Assembly (NCBI GenBank): GCA_001414345.1
Contig: LLCB01000150.1
Location: 62,001-126,000 of the forward strand
Origin: Hymenoscyphus infarciens
Lineage: Eukaryota > Ascomycota > Leotiomycetes > Helotiales > Helotiaceae
Length of the DNA: 64,000 bases
Reading direction: 5' to 3'
Position numbers and translations under genes: made by a program. Every line of letters begins with the position of its first letter. Within the stretch, counting starts at the first letter, position 1. The notes under the pieces were generated by a model. It was not told where the DNA came from. It made no database searches and saw only the letters and a program-made list of their open reading frames with translations. Shown piece by piece: positions 1 to 12,571 of the stretch.

Positions 1-397
1 GGGAGTTTGGCTGAATTTGGCGCTGGGGAATCAACTTGATATGGATCTGAAATATACCTGGCTCGATTCGGTGTTCTTGAAGTTGGTCGAGGTTTAGGTA
101 GGGATATGGCGTTCAAGCAAAAGTAGACTGGTTTAGAGCGTGTTCATATCCTATTGCCTCATAGGTGGCCACAATAATAACTGTCAATTGTCACTTTCAG
201 TGGCTTGGCAAATTGGTCACCTTAAAAGATGCTGTATTCTGCATTACTTCTTAGGTAAAATCTCCCTGGAATTTGTACTGGTATCCATGATCATCCCAAG
301 TTTGCTTCCACAAAATTGAACCCAAACGAAGGGCGTCCAAGCCAAGCTTGCTTAGAGAACTAGAGAACAGACAAACCAACATGGTGACCCAAACCCC
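1..397. other. intergenic, no gene seen
   Basis: No open reading frame with recognisable content lies between the window edge and the stop codon of the small minus-strand gene at 398. The stretch probably holds that gene's 3' UTR and a neighbouring intergenic region. The base composition is ordinary. Confidence 0.5.
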
Positions 398-1078
398 TTA
401 TTTCGCAACCGACTTCTTGGCGGACCAGACTAAACGCCTAGCCTCCCATGTCAAGTATTGATAGGAGACCGGTTGGTCTGGAGTCGCAGGCATGATGACA
501 TGTTCAACAATTACACCCTTGGGATCTTTCTCATTCTTCGGACCCAAACCCTCATCCAAATGAACCTTCAACATGTGTATGACCGTAGTCGCAAGCGCCC
601 GAATGACTACCTTCTCCGGTCTGCGGCTTGCGCGAAGCAAGTATTGGGCGAGATAACCAACGAGAGTGCTGACCTCCGAAAAGTGTGAGATGTCGATGGA
701 GAGGGTGCGGAGGTGGTTGACCATAAGCATCTTGTCACCGGGCATCCAGAAAGTGGCTCCGCTGCTACCTTCAGGGTAACTATAGCCTCAAATTAGACTC
801 TGCTCCAAATTTTGCGATGAGGTGCTTGCTTACCAGATAATGAGGAGATGCTCGACGCGCTTGGTCTCCGCCAAAGTCTTGTTTAACCACTCCAAACGAG
901 TTGATGCTGTGATCGTGCCATTCGTGTATTCAAACCATGCGAGTAAGACCTTCTGGAATGAGTTACCGTGATAATCAGTGATTAGAGCAGGAGGGGTCTC
1001 CCCGAAAGTTGCTTGGAGGACGTGGGGAAGGATCATGCTCTGGAGCTCCGGGGCTAGCTTCTCTAGAAGCGAAGGCAT
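398..1078 (-). CDS. hypothetical 208-aa protein, two exons
   Basis: Predicted exons are 1078..834 and 779..398, joined across a 54-nt intron (GTAAGC donor, CTATAG acceptor). The join keeps frame and replaces an in-frame TAA just past the donor with an open path (LLIIC-YPEGSSGATFW). The N-terminus (LLEKLAPELQSMILPHVLQ) resembles the opening helix of F-box-like domains, with a conserved L-PELQ-MIL pattern. The rest is not recognisable to me. There is no signal peptide or membrane segment. Fungi encode many divergent F-box-like proteins of this size, so a substrate-adaptor role is possible but unproven. Against a random ORF: the intron is canonical and both exons are open over their full length. 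Confidence 0.6.
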
Positions 1079-2178
1079 TCTGTCGATTTGTTTGGTGGTG
1101 GTTCGTAGAATTGTTTGTTGTTTTTTCCGCAGGGAAAAAGTTCTCGTTGGGAAGAGCGCAGAAAAATTCTTAGGTGGTCAATGGACAACACCCTCACTCC
1201 AGTCTGCATCAATCTGGATCTTCACCTGTCAATCCTCCAATTCGCTGCCTAGAGTGATACAACACAATTCTGTGTCCTGCCCAAATACTTTACTTAGTTT
1301 CTCTTTCATCTTTCTTTGATACAAAATGAAATTACTGGTTCCTCCTCGCACGCATTGAAAGTTAAATTGTATACCTCTTCGGCAATTCTCGCTTGTTGAC
1401 GAGTTCACACTGAACAACTACCTACGCTCAAGCACACCAATTTGATAGTGACAAGCCTGGCAACTTGATTGAAATAGTCTTAATTGATAAACAAAATCCC
1501 AAAAAATAATGCGGAGCTTGTCGCCGCTAGCCATGCCCGTTCTCAAGTCAACCTCGCAGCCCATTCATTGGTGGAGAAGACTGAAAACTGTCACTTGCTG
1601 ATTTCCTTCAATTGCTACTCTCTCTCGAAACGGCGATATACCTCGACACAAAAGCTGGCGATATTTATTAGTGACCACCTCGACATGATATCGGAGACCG
1701 TCAGTTCAACACGGCAATTGATAATCATCGATACGATTGTGGCCGATCTGGATACCACATCGATACTATTAATGCGCCCAACAAAGTAGACACATTTAAC
1801 GTTTGAGAATCCACAGTGGAATCAACCACTATTGTCACCAAGTTCTCGAGTTATGTGTTACTCTCTTTGGCAGATTTCGAGGTCATGATGTGAGGGTCAA
1901 ACCTTAGACGAGAAGCCCAGTTACGGCAGCTGACCCAGAACGATTTTTTTTAATGTTTTGCACGAGAGGCTGAATAGCAAACTCGTCTTAGTATCTTGCT
2001 TGGCAGACTGTTGACCCACCAATTGAATTCATCTCGCTAAACACTTAAATCCCTGGACAAGGTCTAATGACAACATTTCCACTCTCATGTAAAATTCAAG
2101 ATTGGACTTTTGAATCATAATCATCTATTTACAATTACCATTACCATAGATCATCTCTTCTCATGACTCATCTCTCCT
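1079..2178. other. intergenic, no gene seen
   Basis: This is 1.1 kb between two minus-strand genes. It should hold the promoter of the small protein (upstream of 1078) and the 3' UTR of the carboxypeptidase. A 101-codon plus-strand ORF at 1484-1789 has no family signature and no intron logic, so it is not called. Confidence 0.5.
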
Positions 2179-4496
2179 CTAAAACCCTCTCGAAAGCTTA
2201 AACTTCTTCCCCGGACTCAAAATCCCCTCCCTCCTCTTCTTCAACTCCATCTTCTTCATTCTCTTACTAGCAACATCATCAGGTCGATTAGTAGTCGTAT
2301 TATACGTACTATTGCTCGGCAGAACCTCGAAGACCAATGTCGAGTTTCCCTCTCTGAAAGTACTCTTGGCAGTTCCCTCCGTCACTGGATACCCAGCTTT
2401 CACATCCACCAATCCGGTCGCGATATCCTTCCCCTTGATTGCACGGTCGAAGAGTTCTAGCGCAGCGAGAGGCTGATAAAATGGGACTTCATGACCGGAC
2501 TCGTATATACGGGAGAAGGAGAAGAGTCCGGATTGTTTTACTTGCCCGTGGACGATAGAGTCGGAGGTGGAGATGTTTGTATATCCTGCGGTTGAGTAAC
2601 CGGGGGCATTTACTGCTTCGGCTACTGCTTCGTTGCCTAGCCAATTGCAGCTGCTTTTATGTTAGTCTCTGTTCTATAAACTTTTGTTGTCGGAGAGGGG
2701 TGGAGGGGGACTTACTTATAATCAGCATCCCCCGCAAAAAGAATAACGTGAATTCCCTGCTCCACCAACTTCCTCAACGCCTCAATAGTCCCCGCCTCCC
2801 TATTATCATCCCCGGTAGCCTGAAAAGCCTGAGAAACAGCACCACTGCTGGTGCTGAAATTCTGATAAGCTCCAATAGCTTCCTGAACCTTCTCGGTGTT
2901 CAAATAAGCATTGTAATAACTGTACGGGAATGGATCTGGGACAAGTTCTCGCATATCATATTCATCTCTCCCAAGATAGATATCATAGACGTCTTCCACG
3001 AGATTGGCGCAGAATGTGTCGGCAGCAGCACAAACTAAATCGAGACCTCGGGCTGCGCAGTCTTTTGCTTGGTCTACGCAGTTTCCGGGTCCGTAGAGGT
3101 TGTTGTAGAATTGGGCTTTTACGCTGGCGTTGAATGGGTCGTAGTCGTAGGTGTTTCCGGGAAAGACGGTGAAGTTATAGTACGCTTGGTATTGGAGAAG
3201 AGGGTCGTACCAACCGTTTCTTCGAGAATGTTAGTTTGTTGTATGTTTCAATCAGCGGAATTTGAAGACCCACCCAATCAAGACAGTTTCTAATGAAATC
3301 TGATGAGCACCTGAGATATTCTTTGCGTTTTGCTCCTCAATATACTCATTGAAAATAGGACCATAATGACCACCATAAGACTCGGATGAGAAATGGAATC
3401 CGCTTCTGGAGTATTGTGGGAAAGCACCCGTAAACCCTTGGATTGTCTTCCAGAAACTTGGAGCAGCATTTGCAGTGGAGTTTGCTGTTAGGGTCAAGTT
3501 GGGATAGCTGTATGTACCGCATGTATCTCCAGCATAGTCTGGGCAGACTGCATCAGGGAGACTGACAATTGCATTGCTGATGATAGTCAGTATGATTTCA
3601 GAGTTTTCAATGTGACATCAACCCACGTATTTGCGTCTGTGTAGCCATTGACGGGTATGCTGTACGAGAAACCGACCTGAGCTGGGTGATCGATGTCTAG
3701 TTCGAGACTTAGCATTGTGACAACTCTTGAACAGAAATCAATTCCAGAAGGGAAGGCTTACACAGCATATTGCTGACATTGGACCACGAGTAAGGGTTGT
3801 TGTGGACATTTCCATCACTGTCAACCCGACAAGGTCCATTTTCCTCGAACAGCCCAATCATGGATGATGAACCAGGTCCGCCATTAATCCAGACCTGATG
3901 ATTGAAATTAGTGAGTACAATACAAGTGCTGCCAAGTCATTCTGAGACCAATTGGGCTGTAGTTAGAAACCTCCCAATTGTGAACACTCGACGAGTCTCT
4001 CACTCCCGTCTTGCAGAAACCTCCTAGACCAAGGTACCGTGCAAAAACTTTAGATTCTCAGAGGCCATTTTACCAACAGAGAGAAGAGAGTACGCCAAGT
4101 ATGCTGTAACCAAACCATTCGATCTTGGTTCAACTCATACATCCCGACTTCCCAGCCCCCTCATTCTCTCAACTCCTCAATCCATAACTCAAAAAGCCCA
4201 ACCAGCCCAACCAGCAAAAAGAGAAAATACAAACATACCGTCAAAGGTGCCGTCTCAGGATCCTCATTCCTCGCCTCAAAGAACCAAAAGAAAACATGCT
4301 GTCCCTCCGCCACATCCGCATAACCGGAATAACTCTTGACATCCGGATCCAACTCGCAAATGCCAGTAGGTACCTCCTTATACCTCACTTCAATACCGGC
4401 ATATCCAGTTTTGGAAATGAGATCCGTGGGAGTCTTGACGAATTGAGATGCTACTCCCGAGGCCGCGACGAGCAGGGCGAGGGTTGAGGAGACCAT
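2179..4496 (-). CDS. secreted serine carboxypeptidase, peptidase family S10
   Basis: Six exons: 4496..4239, 3894..3762, 3696..3627, 3576..3274, 3219..2716, 2650..2179, giving 579 aa. The enzyme removes C-terminal residues from peptides, probably outside the cell. A signal peptide ([18 protein letters not shown]) starts the protein. The substrate-binding [10 protein letters not shown] follows exon 1. Catalytic residues by family pattern are Ser220 ([10 protein letters not shown]), Asp421 (GDADYNCNWLGNE, formed across the exon 5/6 junction) and His476 ([11 protein letters not shown]). Several N-glycosylation sequons are present. The C-terminal 40 residues are basic ([12 protein letters not shown]) and unusual for the family. 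Intron 1 is 344 nt against about 50-65 nt for the others. It resembles the fungal carboxypeptidase S1 group more than CPY; the vacuolar CPY gene is separate, at 19.7 kb. Confidence 0.9.
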
Positions 4497-5254
4497 TTTG
4501 GCGGAGGGGTGAAAAAGGAGAGGGAGAGTGGGGAGGAGGAAATAGAGGGAGGAGAGCTCTTTTATGAATTGAATGAGAAGTTAAATACTATACTTAATTG
4601 GGTCCTCCGGACCCGTAGATTCGTGCCTGCATCGTCCCGTCTCCATGTGCTAGGTGGTACCATACCTGGGCTGGGCAAGGTGGTGTAAATCCCAATGTTA
4701 TACTGGGTACGTGCTATCTTGAAGAGGAAGGTCCTCAAAAGATAGCCCCCCGCTTGATGATGGCATCACCCGCGTCCCACGCACTGCAAGACTGCTGGAA
4801 GAGGGGCTCCGAGGTCTAACTTTTCTCCCTAATTAAGAGAAGATAAAGCAGGCAGAAGGAGCCATGTTTATCTTAATCATTTCGTCGAATAAACGGACTC
4901 CGGGTTGTTCTGGCAAGCAATCGGGAAACCCGGGGGCCGGGGTGGTGACCCGCGTCGAGAGAAACAAGCTCACCGTTGCGTGCAAGTGCTTGTTCCCCTC
5001 GGGTTCGGATAACCAGGTACCTGCATCTCACCCAACTTTTCATTCTCCTCTTCATCTCCAATCCAGTAACAACATACTCCAAATCCTTAAAGACAAACAA
5101 AAATGACACTGCCGAGACGGAGCCTAGTCGAAGCTTGTGGATCGTGCTTCTCTTCTGAACCCAACAATGTCTCTCGTCATTGTGACACGACGTCGACATC
5201 GAGGTCGAGGCAGGACGAGGAAGAGCGACAGAGGGTGGTTGAATCAGTTTAAGG
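4497..5254. other. intergenic; promoter of the S10 gene
   Basis: This contains the 5' side of the minus-strand carboxypeptidase. Short ORFs of 60-108 codons on both strands at 4864-5325 overlap one another in different frames and match no family I know. A pyrimidine-rich tract lies just upstream of the start codon. Confidence 0.4.
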
Positions 5255-5513
5255 TACTTCGTCCCAGGCGAAATAAACGTTATTCCAATGGGGTAATCGC
5301 CACTTCATGCTACTTCCCCCCCTAATTAAATGTTATTTCTGACAGCTGAGAACCTTAAAAATCGTGCGGGTATTGCACTAAAAAAACAAGGTTCGGCTTT
5401 AACATTTAATTAGAGGAGAAGAGAGAGTACCCAAAAACCCCTGGAAACTATATATCTATAAAGTAACCCCCCTTGTTTAACGTTTATTCCGCCTAGGAGG
5501 CTAGGACGAAGTA
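5255..5513. mobile_element. TA-flanked MITE, ACTTCGTCCCAGG family
   Basis: Inverted ends read ACTTCGTCCCAGGCG on the left and, as reverse complement, ACTTCGTCCTAGCC on the right. A second inner inverted pair follows (AATAAACGTTA at both sides, then TTAAATGTTA against TAACATTTAA). A TA dinucleotide borders each end, as expected for a Tc1/mariner (Fot1/pogo-like) non-autonomous element. There is no coding capacity. A second copy of the same termini lies at 25,208-25,303. Confidence 0.75.
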
Positions 5514-5879
5514 ATTCAGGAAAGGAACGACCCTCGACACGTTTATGCATCTCTCGACGTCTTGCCAAAGAAGTAAGGGTATGAAATATATATTTCCAAT
5601 CTCACGGCAGCAGGTCAAGGCGCCAGGAACACAGGGAAGAAAGCTTCTCACTCCACAACCCTATGAGGAAATGCAGATTCAATAAAACACAGCAATTAGA
5701 AGACGTATTATAAACATACGTACCCCGAATTGACCTGTTATACAAGTTCTGAGACCAATCCATCGTATCGTTGTGGTGTATTTCTTAAAGATTGTGAAAC
5801 GATAGTAACCAGTTCCTCCTTCAAAATGTACCTTGATAAAAGATATTAAGAAGGAAAAAACTAACCAAAGCATAACTAT

Positions 5880-8711
5880 CTTACTACGACGATATTATCC
5901 AGAGGCAGGTACCTTCGACTATTAGAATTCTCACTAGACTCTGATAATTAGAGAAGGAGTAACTAGCAAAGAATCTCACTCGCATAGAAATTCAAGAGAG
6001 AGAAAACCAAAGCCTCGATAGAACAGAGAATATAGAATAGAGCTACTACTTATAAAACTTTTATAACCTTACTAAATTAGACTAAAGAGTAAATAAATGA
6101 TAATTTCTATTAAATAATTAAATATAAGTAGGTTTATATTTAAATTAAAGCTATTTATAATATATTAAGTATACTATTATAATAGCTCGCTATTCTGAAT
6201 TACTAGTATTCGTAAAACTACTAATATCTATACGCCGAGAGTACGAATTACTAATACTTATATAACCGAAGATACTGAAAGTATTAATATCTAATATTTA
6301 TATATAGAAGAGATTAAGATTTAGATATTATATATTTAGCTTTTTAGCTCTTATTATTTAGTATTAGCTATATTAGATAGAACTCGGTTATTATTATTAT
6401 TAGATCTTAGTAGTATCTAATCTCTTATATATAGATACTCTTATTTGAGATAAGAGAAGGCTAATTTAGTCTTTTCTTCTATATTAGTACCTAGTATCTA
6501 TATATATTAATATTTCGAATATACTCCTATATATCTTTATAATAGACGTGTATATTTCTTGTCGTTATAAATACTATATAGTATAAATAATCTAAGATAA
6601 ATTTATAATTATTCTTAATACTATTAAAAGAGTAAAAGAATTTATATTCTAGCTTACTAAGTATAAGATACTTAGTATAGAATCGTTAATATTATATATT
6701 ATTACTTTTATATATATATATATATAAAGAAATTTAGTAACTTCAAGTTCTTAGTATAACTTTTAAATATAGAGAACTTATAATATAATTTTATTATAAA
6801 TTAATTTATTTATAAGAGATTTAAAAAGTCATTTCTATTCTTTAGTTTAGCTATCTATTATCTATTTCTATTATACTTTAATTCTTTAATTCTTAGTAGA
6901 GAAGCTATAAATATATATAAATTTAAAAAAGAAAGATCTAGGTTACTTAAAGAGGTAATTAATAGTAATAAAGTATAATATTTTAGAAATATTAGGTTAT
7001 AAAGTAGATAGAAGAAAGTAAGAATATATCTAAAGTATAGATAGTAAAATAACTTTTCTTATTTTATCTAATTAAATAACTTTTAATATAATTTAAGAAG
7101 AATTTAAGTATAGATACTTAAATAAAGTTTAAGATATTAATATCTACGTCTACTAATTACGTAGAATATATATTAATAATCTTATATATTTAAAAGCTAT
7201 ATACTCCTAGTTTAGTATACTTATTAATTAACTATATATATAATATAAACAAATATATAGAATTATTTTAAGACTTATAATTATTAGTATTATGAAATTT
7301 AACTCTAGATTACTTCTAAGTTACTTTCTTAATACTTAGAGACTTCTTCTTTTTAGTATTTAAATTATTTACTATTATTCTCTTAATAATATTAATAGAA
7401 TATCTCTAAATACTCTTACTTTACTTTATCTTATATTTAAAGTTATTTAGATAGTACTTAATAGTAACGAAATAGTTCTTAATAGAATTAGTAGAACCTT
7501 TTAGTAACTTAGTTAAAAGATATCTACTTTTAGTTTTAGCTAGATAAATTATATACTTTTGAAATAAGTTAAGTAGTAGAATTATTAATAATTACTTTCT
7601 AATATTATAACTTTTTAATATTATTTTAAGTTTATAAATCTTTATTAATAAAGGTTTAGAGCTAATAATCTCTAATATTTTTCTTACTTTTCTATATAGT
7701 TATATATCTTAAGACTATAGTATAAATTCTACTTTTTTTACTTTTATATAAATATCTTAAATATAGATCTTACTAATATAACTTTTATAGTATTATATTA
7801 TACTTTATAGTTATTATTAAATTTTATATTAAATACTTTACTTTTTTAGCTATATAAAAACCTTCTAATTCTAGTACTTAAGATTTAATAGTACTAACTC
7901 TTATAGTTTTTATTAAAAAATCATCTTTTAGTAGAATTCTATTATTAATAGTATATACTAAAGTTATAAGAGTTATAGAACTTTTACTACTACTAGAAGT
8001 GGTTTAAATAATAATACTACTACTTATAATTAGTACTAGAGTAGAGATAATTATTTTAAATTCTCTAATTTAATAACTATCTTTCTTTAATTTTATTATT
8101 CTAAAAATCTCTAATAATTAAATTTACTAAAGACTTTTATACTAGTATCTATTATAACTTTTCTAGAGTTACTTTAAAAAAACTTAAAACTATATATAAT
8201 TTATTCTATTTATTAAAAGAATTATAGAAAGAGCTTTGAATAGAAAATCTTTAGATTAGTATTATATAGTAGATAATTTTTAAAGAGTATAATAGTATCT
8301 ATAGAAGTTAATTCTTCTAAATATTTTTAAATAAACATATTAAATAACTATATATCTAGGTATATATCTAATATTATATAATTTAAAATAATTTTAACTA
8401 TATATAATTAATATAATTATTCTAAATCTATTAAAGAATAATTTTAAATAACTAAAAAGTATCTAGAAAAACTATATTTTAAAAAAATTTAAGGTTTATT
8501 TAATTAAGTTAGTTACTCTAATAAGAATTTTAAAGAATTTTACTTAATAGCTCTAAGTATAAATACGTTTCTAGTATTTTATAAACTACTATAATTTTAG
8601 TTTTATCTAGTTTCTTTATAAAGAAAGAACTTTATATAAGATTATATCTAGGAAAAAGATCTATTAGTTAAAAAAGTCTTTACTATTTCTTAAATATATT
8701 ATAAAACTATA
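5880..8711. other. RIP-type A/T-rich repeat block, left part
   Basis: The sequence is almost entirely A and T with short G or C islands and no usable ORF. It is rich in TATA, TTAG and CTAA words, as left by CpA-to-TpA mutation on both strands. It contains an LTR remnant at 6,178-6,569; the remainder probably derives from retrotransposon interiors, but no protein can be read through the decay. Confidence 0.8.
6178..6569 (+). repeat. RIP-degraded LTR, same family as element 2
   Basis: It starts TATAATAGC (compare TGTGACGGC in the intact LTR, differing by C-to-T and G-to-A) and ends CGTTATA (compare CCGTTACA). In between it parallels the intact LTR: a TATA region, AGGCTAATTTAGTCTTTTC (compare AGGCCAGTTTAGCCTTTTC), then GCCTAGTAT-like and CTCCTATAT words. 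No self-priming site follows it, so it is solo or truncated. A clear 5-bp duplication is not seen. Confidence 0.65.
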
Positions 8712-8958
8712 TATAATAGCTAGAAGCCGAGTTTACGTACTATTTAGGTTTTAGACTTCTAAAGCGTTATATTAGTTTTAGTTATAGACTTTAGTATAAT
8801 CTAAACTTCTATATATATATATACTCTATCTCTCTCTATTTATAAGAGACTAATTTATTCTTTACTTTCGTATTAAGCTTATGAATTTATATACGTTATT
8901 CACTTAAACGTACTCTTATATACTACTTCGCTAGTAGTATATAGTTTCTACTATTATA
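8712..8958 (+). repeat. left LTR of element 1
   Basis: This 247-bp direct repeat of 10242-10486 has most differences of the C/T or G/A kind. It begins TATAATAGC, against TGTGACAGC in the right copy, and contains the transcript-start segment whose complement forms the primer-binding site. Confidence 0.85.
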
Positions 8959-9159
8959 TTTAAAGAATAAATTTACACTAGCTAGAGATAGCCTTTTTAA
9001 TAATATCTTCTTTAAGTATATTAGTTATATCTATTTTAACTTTAATTTAGCCTAGACTTAGAACAGTTATAATAATATCTTAAATAGCTACAATTCTAGA
9101 GACCTCGTATTTAACTAGTAATATCAAGGTTTAGCGTATTAGGCGAAACGTCGGTAAGA

Positions 9160-9632
9160 GTGGAATACGTTCCTGAGACTCCTAATAACCCTCTCTCTCT
9201 CTGTGTAGGGCTCGCTACACAAGGTTCAGACAGTCGACGAAACAACATACAGTTATCGCGAAGGCTTCTAAATCTACTCTTGCCCCCACTCCCTAAAACC
9301 CAGCTCCGCCCGAAGGCGTTGAGCAACCTTCCAGGGACACCCCCATTTCCGAAAGGCCACCGAACCGCACCCGTGCGGACGAGATGCGAGGTATGGAGGG
9401 ACAAAATCAAAGGAACAACGATCGGTTAGCGGAGAAAATCATAAGCGAACTTCGAAGTCAACAAATCACTTCGCCTCCGAACCCTCCCCGATCCGACCCT
9501 CCCTCGCTTCCAAGCCTGGGCTCCTTTCGCTTAAGGAACACTGCTGCCCCTGATGCCTTCACACCACTTCCCAACCCTCGAATACATCTACCAGCGAACG
9601 TTCGAAGACTACGGTTACGGACTGAGTCCTAG
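9160..9632 (+). pseudogene. gag-like remnant of element 1
   Basis: A short frame at 9384-9632 contains EGQNQRNNDRLAEKI and later NTAAPDAFTPLPNPRI. The same order (QRQRTNDRLERW, then AAPDAFLPLPNSRI) occurs in element 2 at 15781-16143, so the two interiors are homologous. The position just downstream of the leader fits the start of Gag, but no capsid fold or zinc knuckle can be read. It is probably a broken or never-translated relic. Confidence 0.4.
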
Positions 9633-10241
9633 CCGAAGTGGAATATGAAGATGATACGTCCTCGCAGAGCACCCCGATTCAGGCCAGAATTGTAGAGGTA
9701 ACGAGGCAGCAGCACTGTTATACGATAGCTCCGATAAATGTCATATCTGTAACTGCTCCTTTGTTGTCCTGAGCTTCGGACAACAAACTTCAACAGTCGG
9801 CAATAACTCGTTTAACCAGCCGAAACGCCACCGACTCTGGTACAGAATCTTTCTTTTCACTTCTGGCCGGGCCAGAAGTTTCTTCATTTGAATTCGAATC
9901 GGATGCGAATCGAAACACAGAAGTGAGCTCTTACCTGAGTTATCGCTGTCTTCAACAATACCTTCCGATACGCTTCCGACTTCACTCTGAATACCCTCCG
10001 ACCTGCAAGACAGCCCGGAAGGGACAGACCCACACTCTTTTAGCGAATGCGGATGCTTACGCCTCGATATAAAATGACTGAACAAAGTCCCTTTCAGCAG
10101 CATCTACGAAGGGGGTCGGTTATGATTCGGACCCTAACCGATATCTCGCTAAACGATTTCGATAAGTCAATAATACAATAAGACGGCAGCCCGATTCAAC
10201 CCCGACAACGATAACACGAAGACTTTCTCAAAGGAGGGGGA

Positions 10242-10486
10242 TGTGACAGCTAGAAGCCGAGGTTATATACTATTTAGGTTTCAGACGTCTAAAGTGTTAT
10301 TTTGGTTTTAGTTATAGACTTTAGTATAGTCTAAACTCCTATATATATATGCCCTACCTCTCTCTATTCGTAAGAGGCTAATTTTTTCTTTACCTTAGTA
10401 TTAAGCCTATGAATTCGTATATATTATTCTACTAAACGTACTCTTATATACCTCTTCGCTAGTAGTATACAGCTTATACTATTATA
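10242..10486 (+). repeat. right LTR of element 1
   Basis: This LTR begins TGTGACAGCTAGAAGCC directly after the purine tract and ends CTATTATA. It is less mutated than its partner at the 5' end. A TATATATAT stretch lies in mid-LTR, upstream of the predicted transcript start. Confidence 0.85.
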
Positions 10487-11395
10487 CTATAGCTTAAAGA
10501 AATAAAATAGAGAATAATAATAGTATAAATAGTAACTATTAGATTAAGCTAATAGTTTTACTTTTTAATAATTAATATTTAATTATATTAAGAGACTTAA
10601 TAGAGTAGTACTAGTTATACTTATATATATACTTTATCTAGTTCTTTTTATCTTAATATTTTACTAAGATATATACTATATATCTCTCTAAGTCTCTATC
10701 TCTTATTCTTATATTTATAAGATAAAGAAGTAATTATAACTAAGAAAGAATATATATAATATTTATATCTTATTTGAAGTAGATACTTTCTCTAAAAGAG
10801 AGTAAAGTAAATAGAATAATATATAAATTTCTTAAAAAAGTATAGTAATTATAAGACCTTAGCCTCTATATTTTCTAAGACTATTTCTTTCTTCTTTTCT
10901 ATCTTATTAATACTATCATAGTACTTAAGAGCTAATAAAGAATTATAAGTGTTAAGTTAAAGACTAGATTAATATAGAAAGAGGATTATTAAAGTAATAA
11001 TCTACGTTTTCTTATTAAGAGAACATAGAAGAGATATAAAATTAGAGAGCGAGCTAGAAAGCTAGAAAGCTAGAAAGTAAGATAAATAGTAAGCTATTAG
11101 TATCTAGAATCTTAAATAAAGTAAAAAAGTTAAGCTAAGAATCTCTACTATTCTATATATTAGATAAAATAAAATCTTAAAACTACTATATTACGAATTT
11201 CTTTTATATACTAGATATAATATTAGTATACTAATTATACCTAGTATACTTAGTATATATAAGTCTTAAGTATACTATTATAATACTAGTTATAGTAGAG
11301 GTAATAGTTATTATACTTTATACTAGCTATACTAAGTATACTAAGTATACTAGATATACTAGTAGTTTAAGTTTATACTACTATTTTAAATATAC

Positions 11396-11510
11396 TTATC
11401 TCTCTATCTATCTACTTATCTATCTCTGCTTATCTCTATCTATCTACCTAATTATCTACTTATCTACCTATCTATATACCTACTTATATACTCTATCTAT
11501 ATAAGAGGTA
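11396..11510. repeat. TATC/TACC-type microsatellite
   Basis: The stretch consists of repeated TATC, TACC and TATCTACT units on the plus strand, imperfect and interrupted. It lies within the RIP-decayed block and has no coding content. Confidence 0.75.
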
Positions 11511-11546
11511 TTCTAGAAAGTAAACTTTAGCTTAATTACTTAATTT

Positions 11547-11920
11547 TATAATAGTACGAAATATATACTACTACTGAAAAGGTATATAAGAGTACGTTTA
11601 AGATAGAATAATATATATAAATACTAGGCTCTAATATAGAAGAAAAGGAAAAACTATCTCTCTTCTATACTAAGTATAAACATCTATATATAAGAGATTA
11701 GAAACTACTAAGTTCTAATAATAATAATAACCGAGCTCTATCTACTATAGCTAATACTAAATAATAAGAGCTTTAAAGCTAAATATATAATATCTAAATC
11801 TTAATCTCTTTAATACCTTCTATTATATAAGTATTAGATTAATTATAATCTTAGCTCTAAGGTCTTAGAGATATTAGTAGTTTTATAAATACTAGTAATT
11901 TAGAATAGCGTACTAGTATA
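11547..11920 (-). repeat. RIP-degraded solo LTR, reversed copy of the 6,178-6,569 LTR
   Basis: The reverse complement follows the 6178-6569 sequence over nearly its whole length (CGCTATTCTAAATTAC, then the CTCTTATTATTTAGTATTAG and GAGCTCGGTTATTATTATT words). Flanks are AATTT (11542-11546) and GATTT (11921-11925): a 5-bp duplication with one G/A difference, itself of the RIP type. No internal region follows, so it is most simply a solo LTR. Confidence 0.6.
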
Positions 11921-12039
11921 GATTTATTACTCGCTTTTTTAATCTATTATAGTTTCGTAGAGCTAGATAGTATATAAAGAGGTAGAAGGCTAGTTATATA
12001 ATCGTATACTCCCGAGAGTTAGACAGCGAGTCGGCTTTA

Positions 12040-12180
12040 ATACTCTTAGTACTAGGGTTAGAAAGCGGGTTAACTTTAGTATCGTAGTTAGCTAGCGAGT
12101 CGGCCTTAGTACTACTAGTATTAGAGGTCGAGCAGCGGGTTAGCCTCAGTACTAAGTCTATTAAGGCTGATTAGGTAGCT
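12040..12180. repeat. minisatellite, about four imperfect units
   Basis: Units of roughly 30-45 bp share the pattern GTTAGACAGCGAGTCGGC followed by TTTAGTA and CTAGTA words. The tract keeps more G and C than its surroundings, so it has partly escaped the decay seen on both sides. Confidence 0.55.
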
Positions 12181-12571
12181 AATTCAGCGCTAGTATATCT
12201 AGTATACTTAGTATATCTAGTAAACCTAGTATACTAAGTATACTTTATATACTTACTATAGTATATTTATTATAGCTAATATAGCTAGTATATAAAATAA
12301 ATTCATAATATACTATTCTATTTCTAGAGTAAGAAAGTTAATAAGTAATAATACTTCTAACTTCTCTACTTTTACTTTATTTATATATCTATCTATTCTT
12401 ATATAAAATAAAAACCTAAGATCTAAAGTAAAGAATCTCTATATTACTATTATAAAGTATACTACTTTAGATTTATTAACGTCTCTTTTTATTATATAAT
12501 ATTAAATAAATTATCTTAAGTTTAAGTTATTAAGTTTATATACTTTTTTAAGATAATTTTAAGTACTTTAA

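Larger units (their letters stand above)
8712..10486 (+). mobile_element. non-autonomous LTR retrotransposon (element 1), LTRs RIP-mutated
   Basis: LTRs are 8712-8958 and 10242-10486, flanked by a perfect 5-bp target duplication CTATA (8707-8711 and 10487-10491). A primer-binding site TAAAGAATAAATT (8961-8973) is an exact complement of LTR bases 8852-8864, so first-strand priming is by the element's own transcript. A polypurine tract (AAAGGAGGGGG, about 10231-10241) precedes the right LTR. The interior of about 1.3 kb lacks reverse transcriptase, RNase H, protease and integrase, so it must borrow them. Both LTRs and about 150 bp of leader are A/T-rich, but 9,110-10,241 has normal composition. 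Confidence 0.85.

Noticed and set aside
1484..1789. 101-codon plus-strand frame
   Set aside because: No recognisable domain or splice structure; lies between two minus-strand genes.
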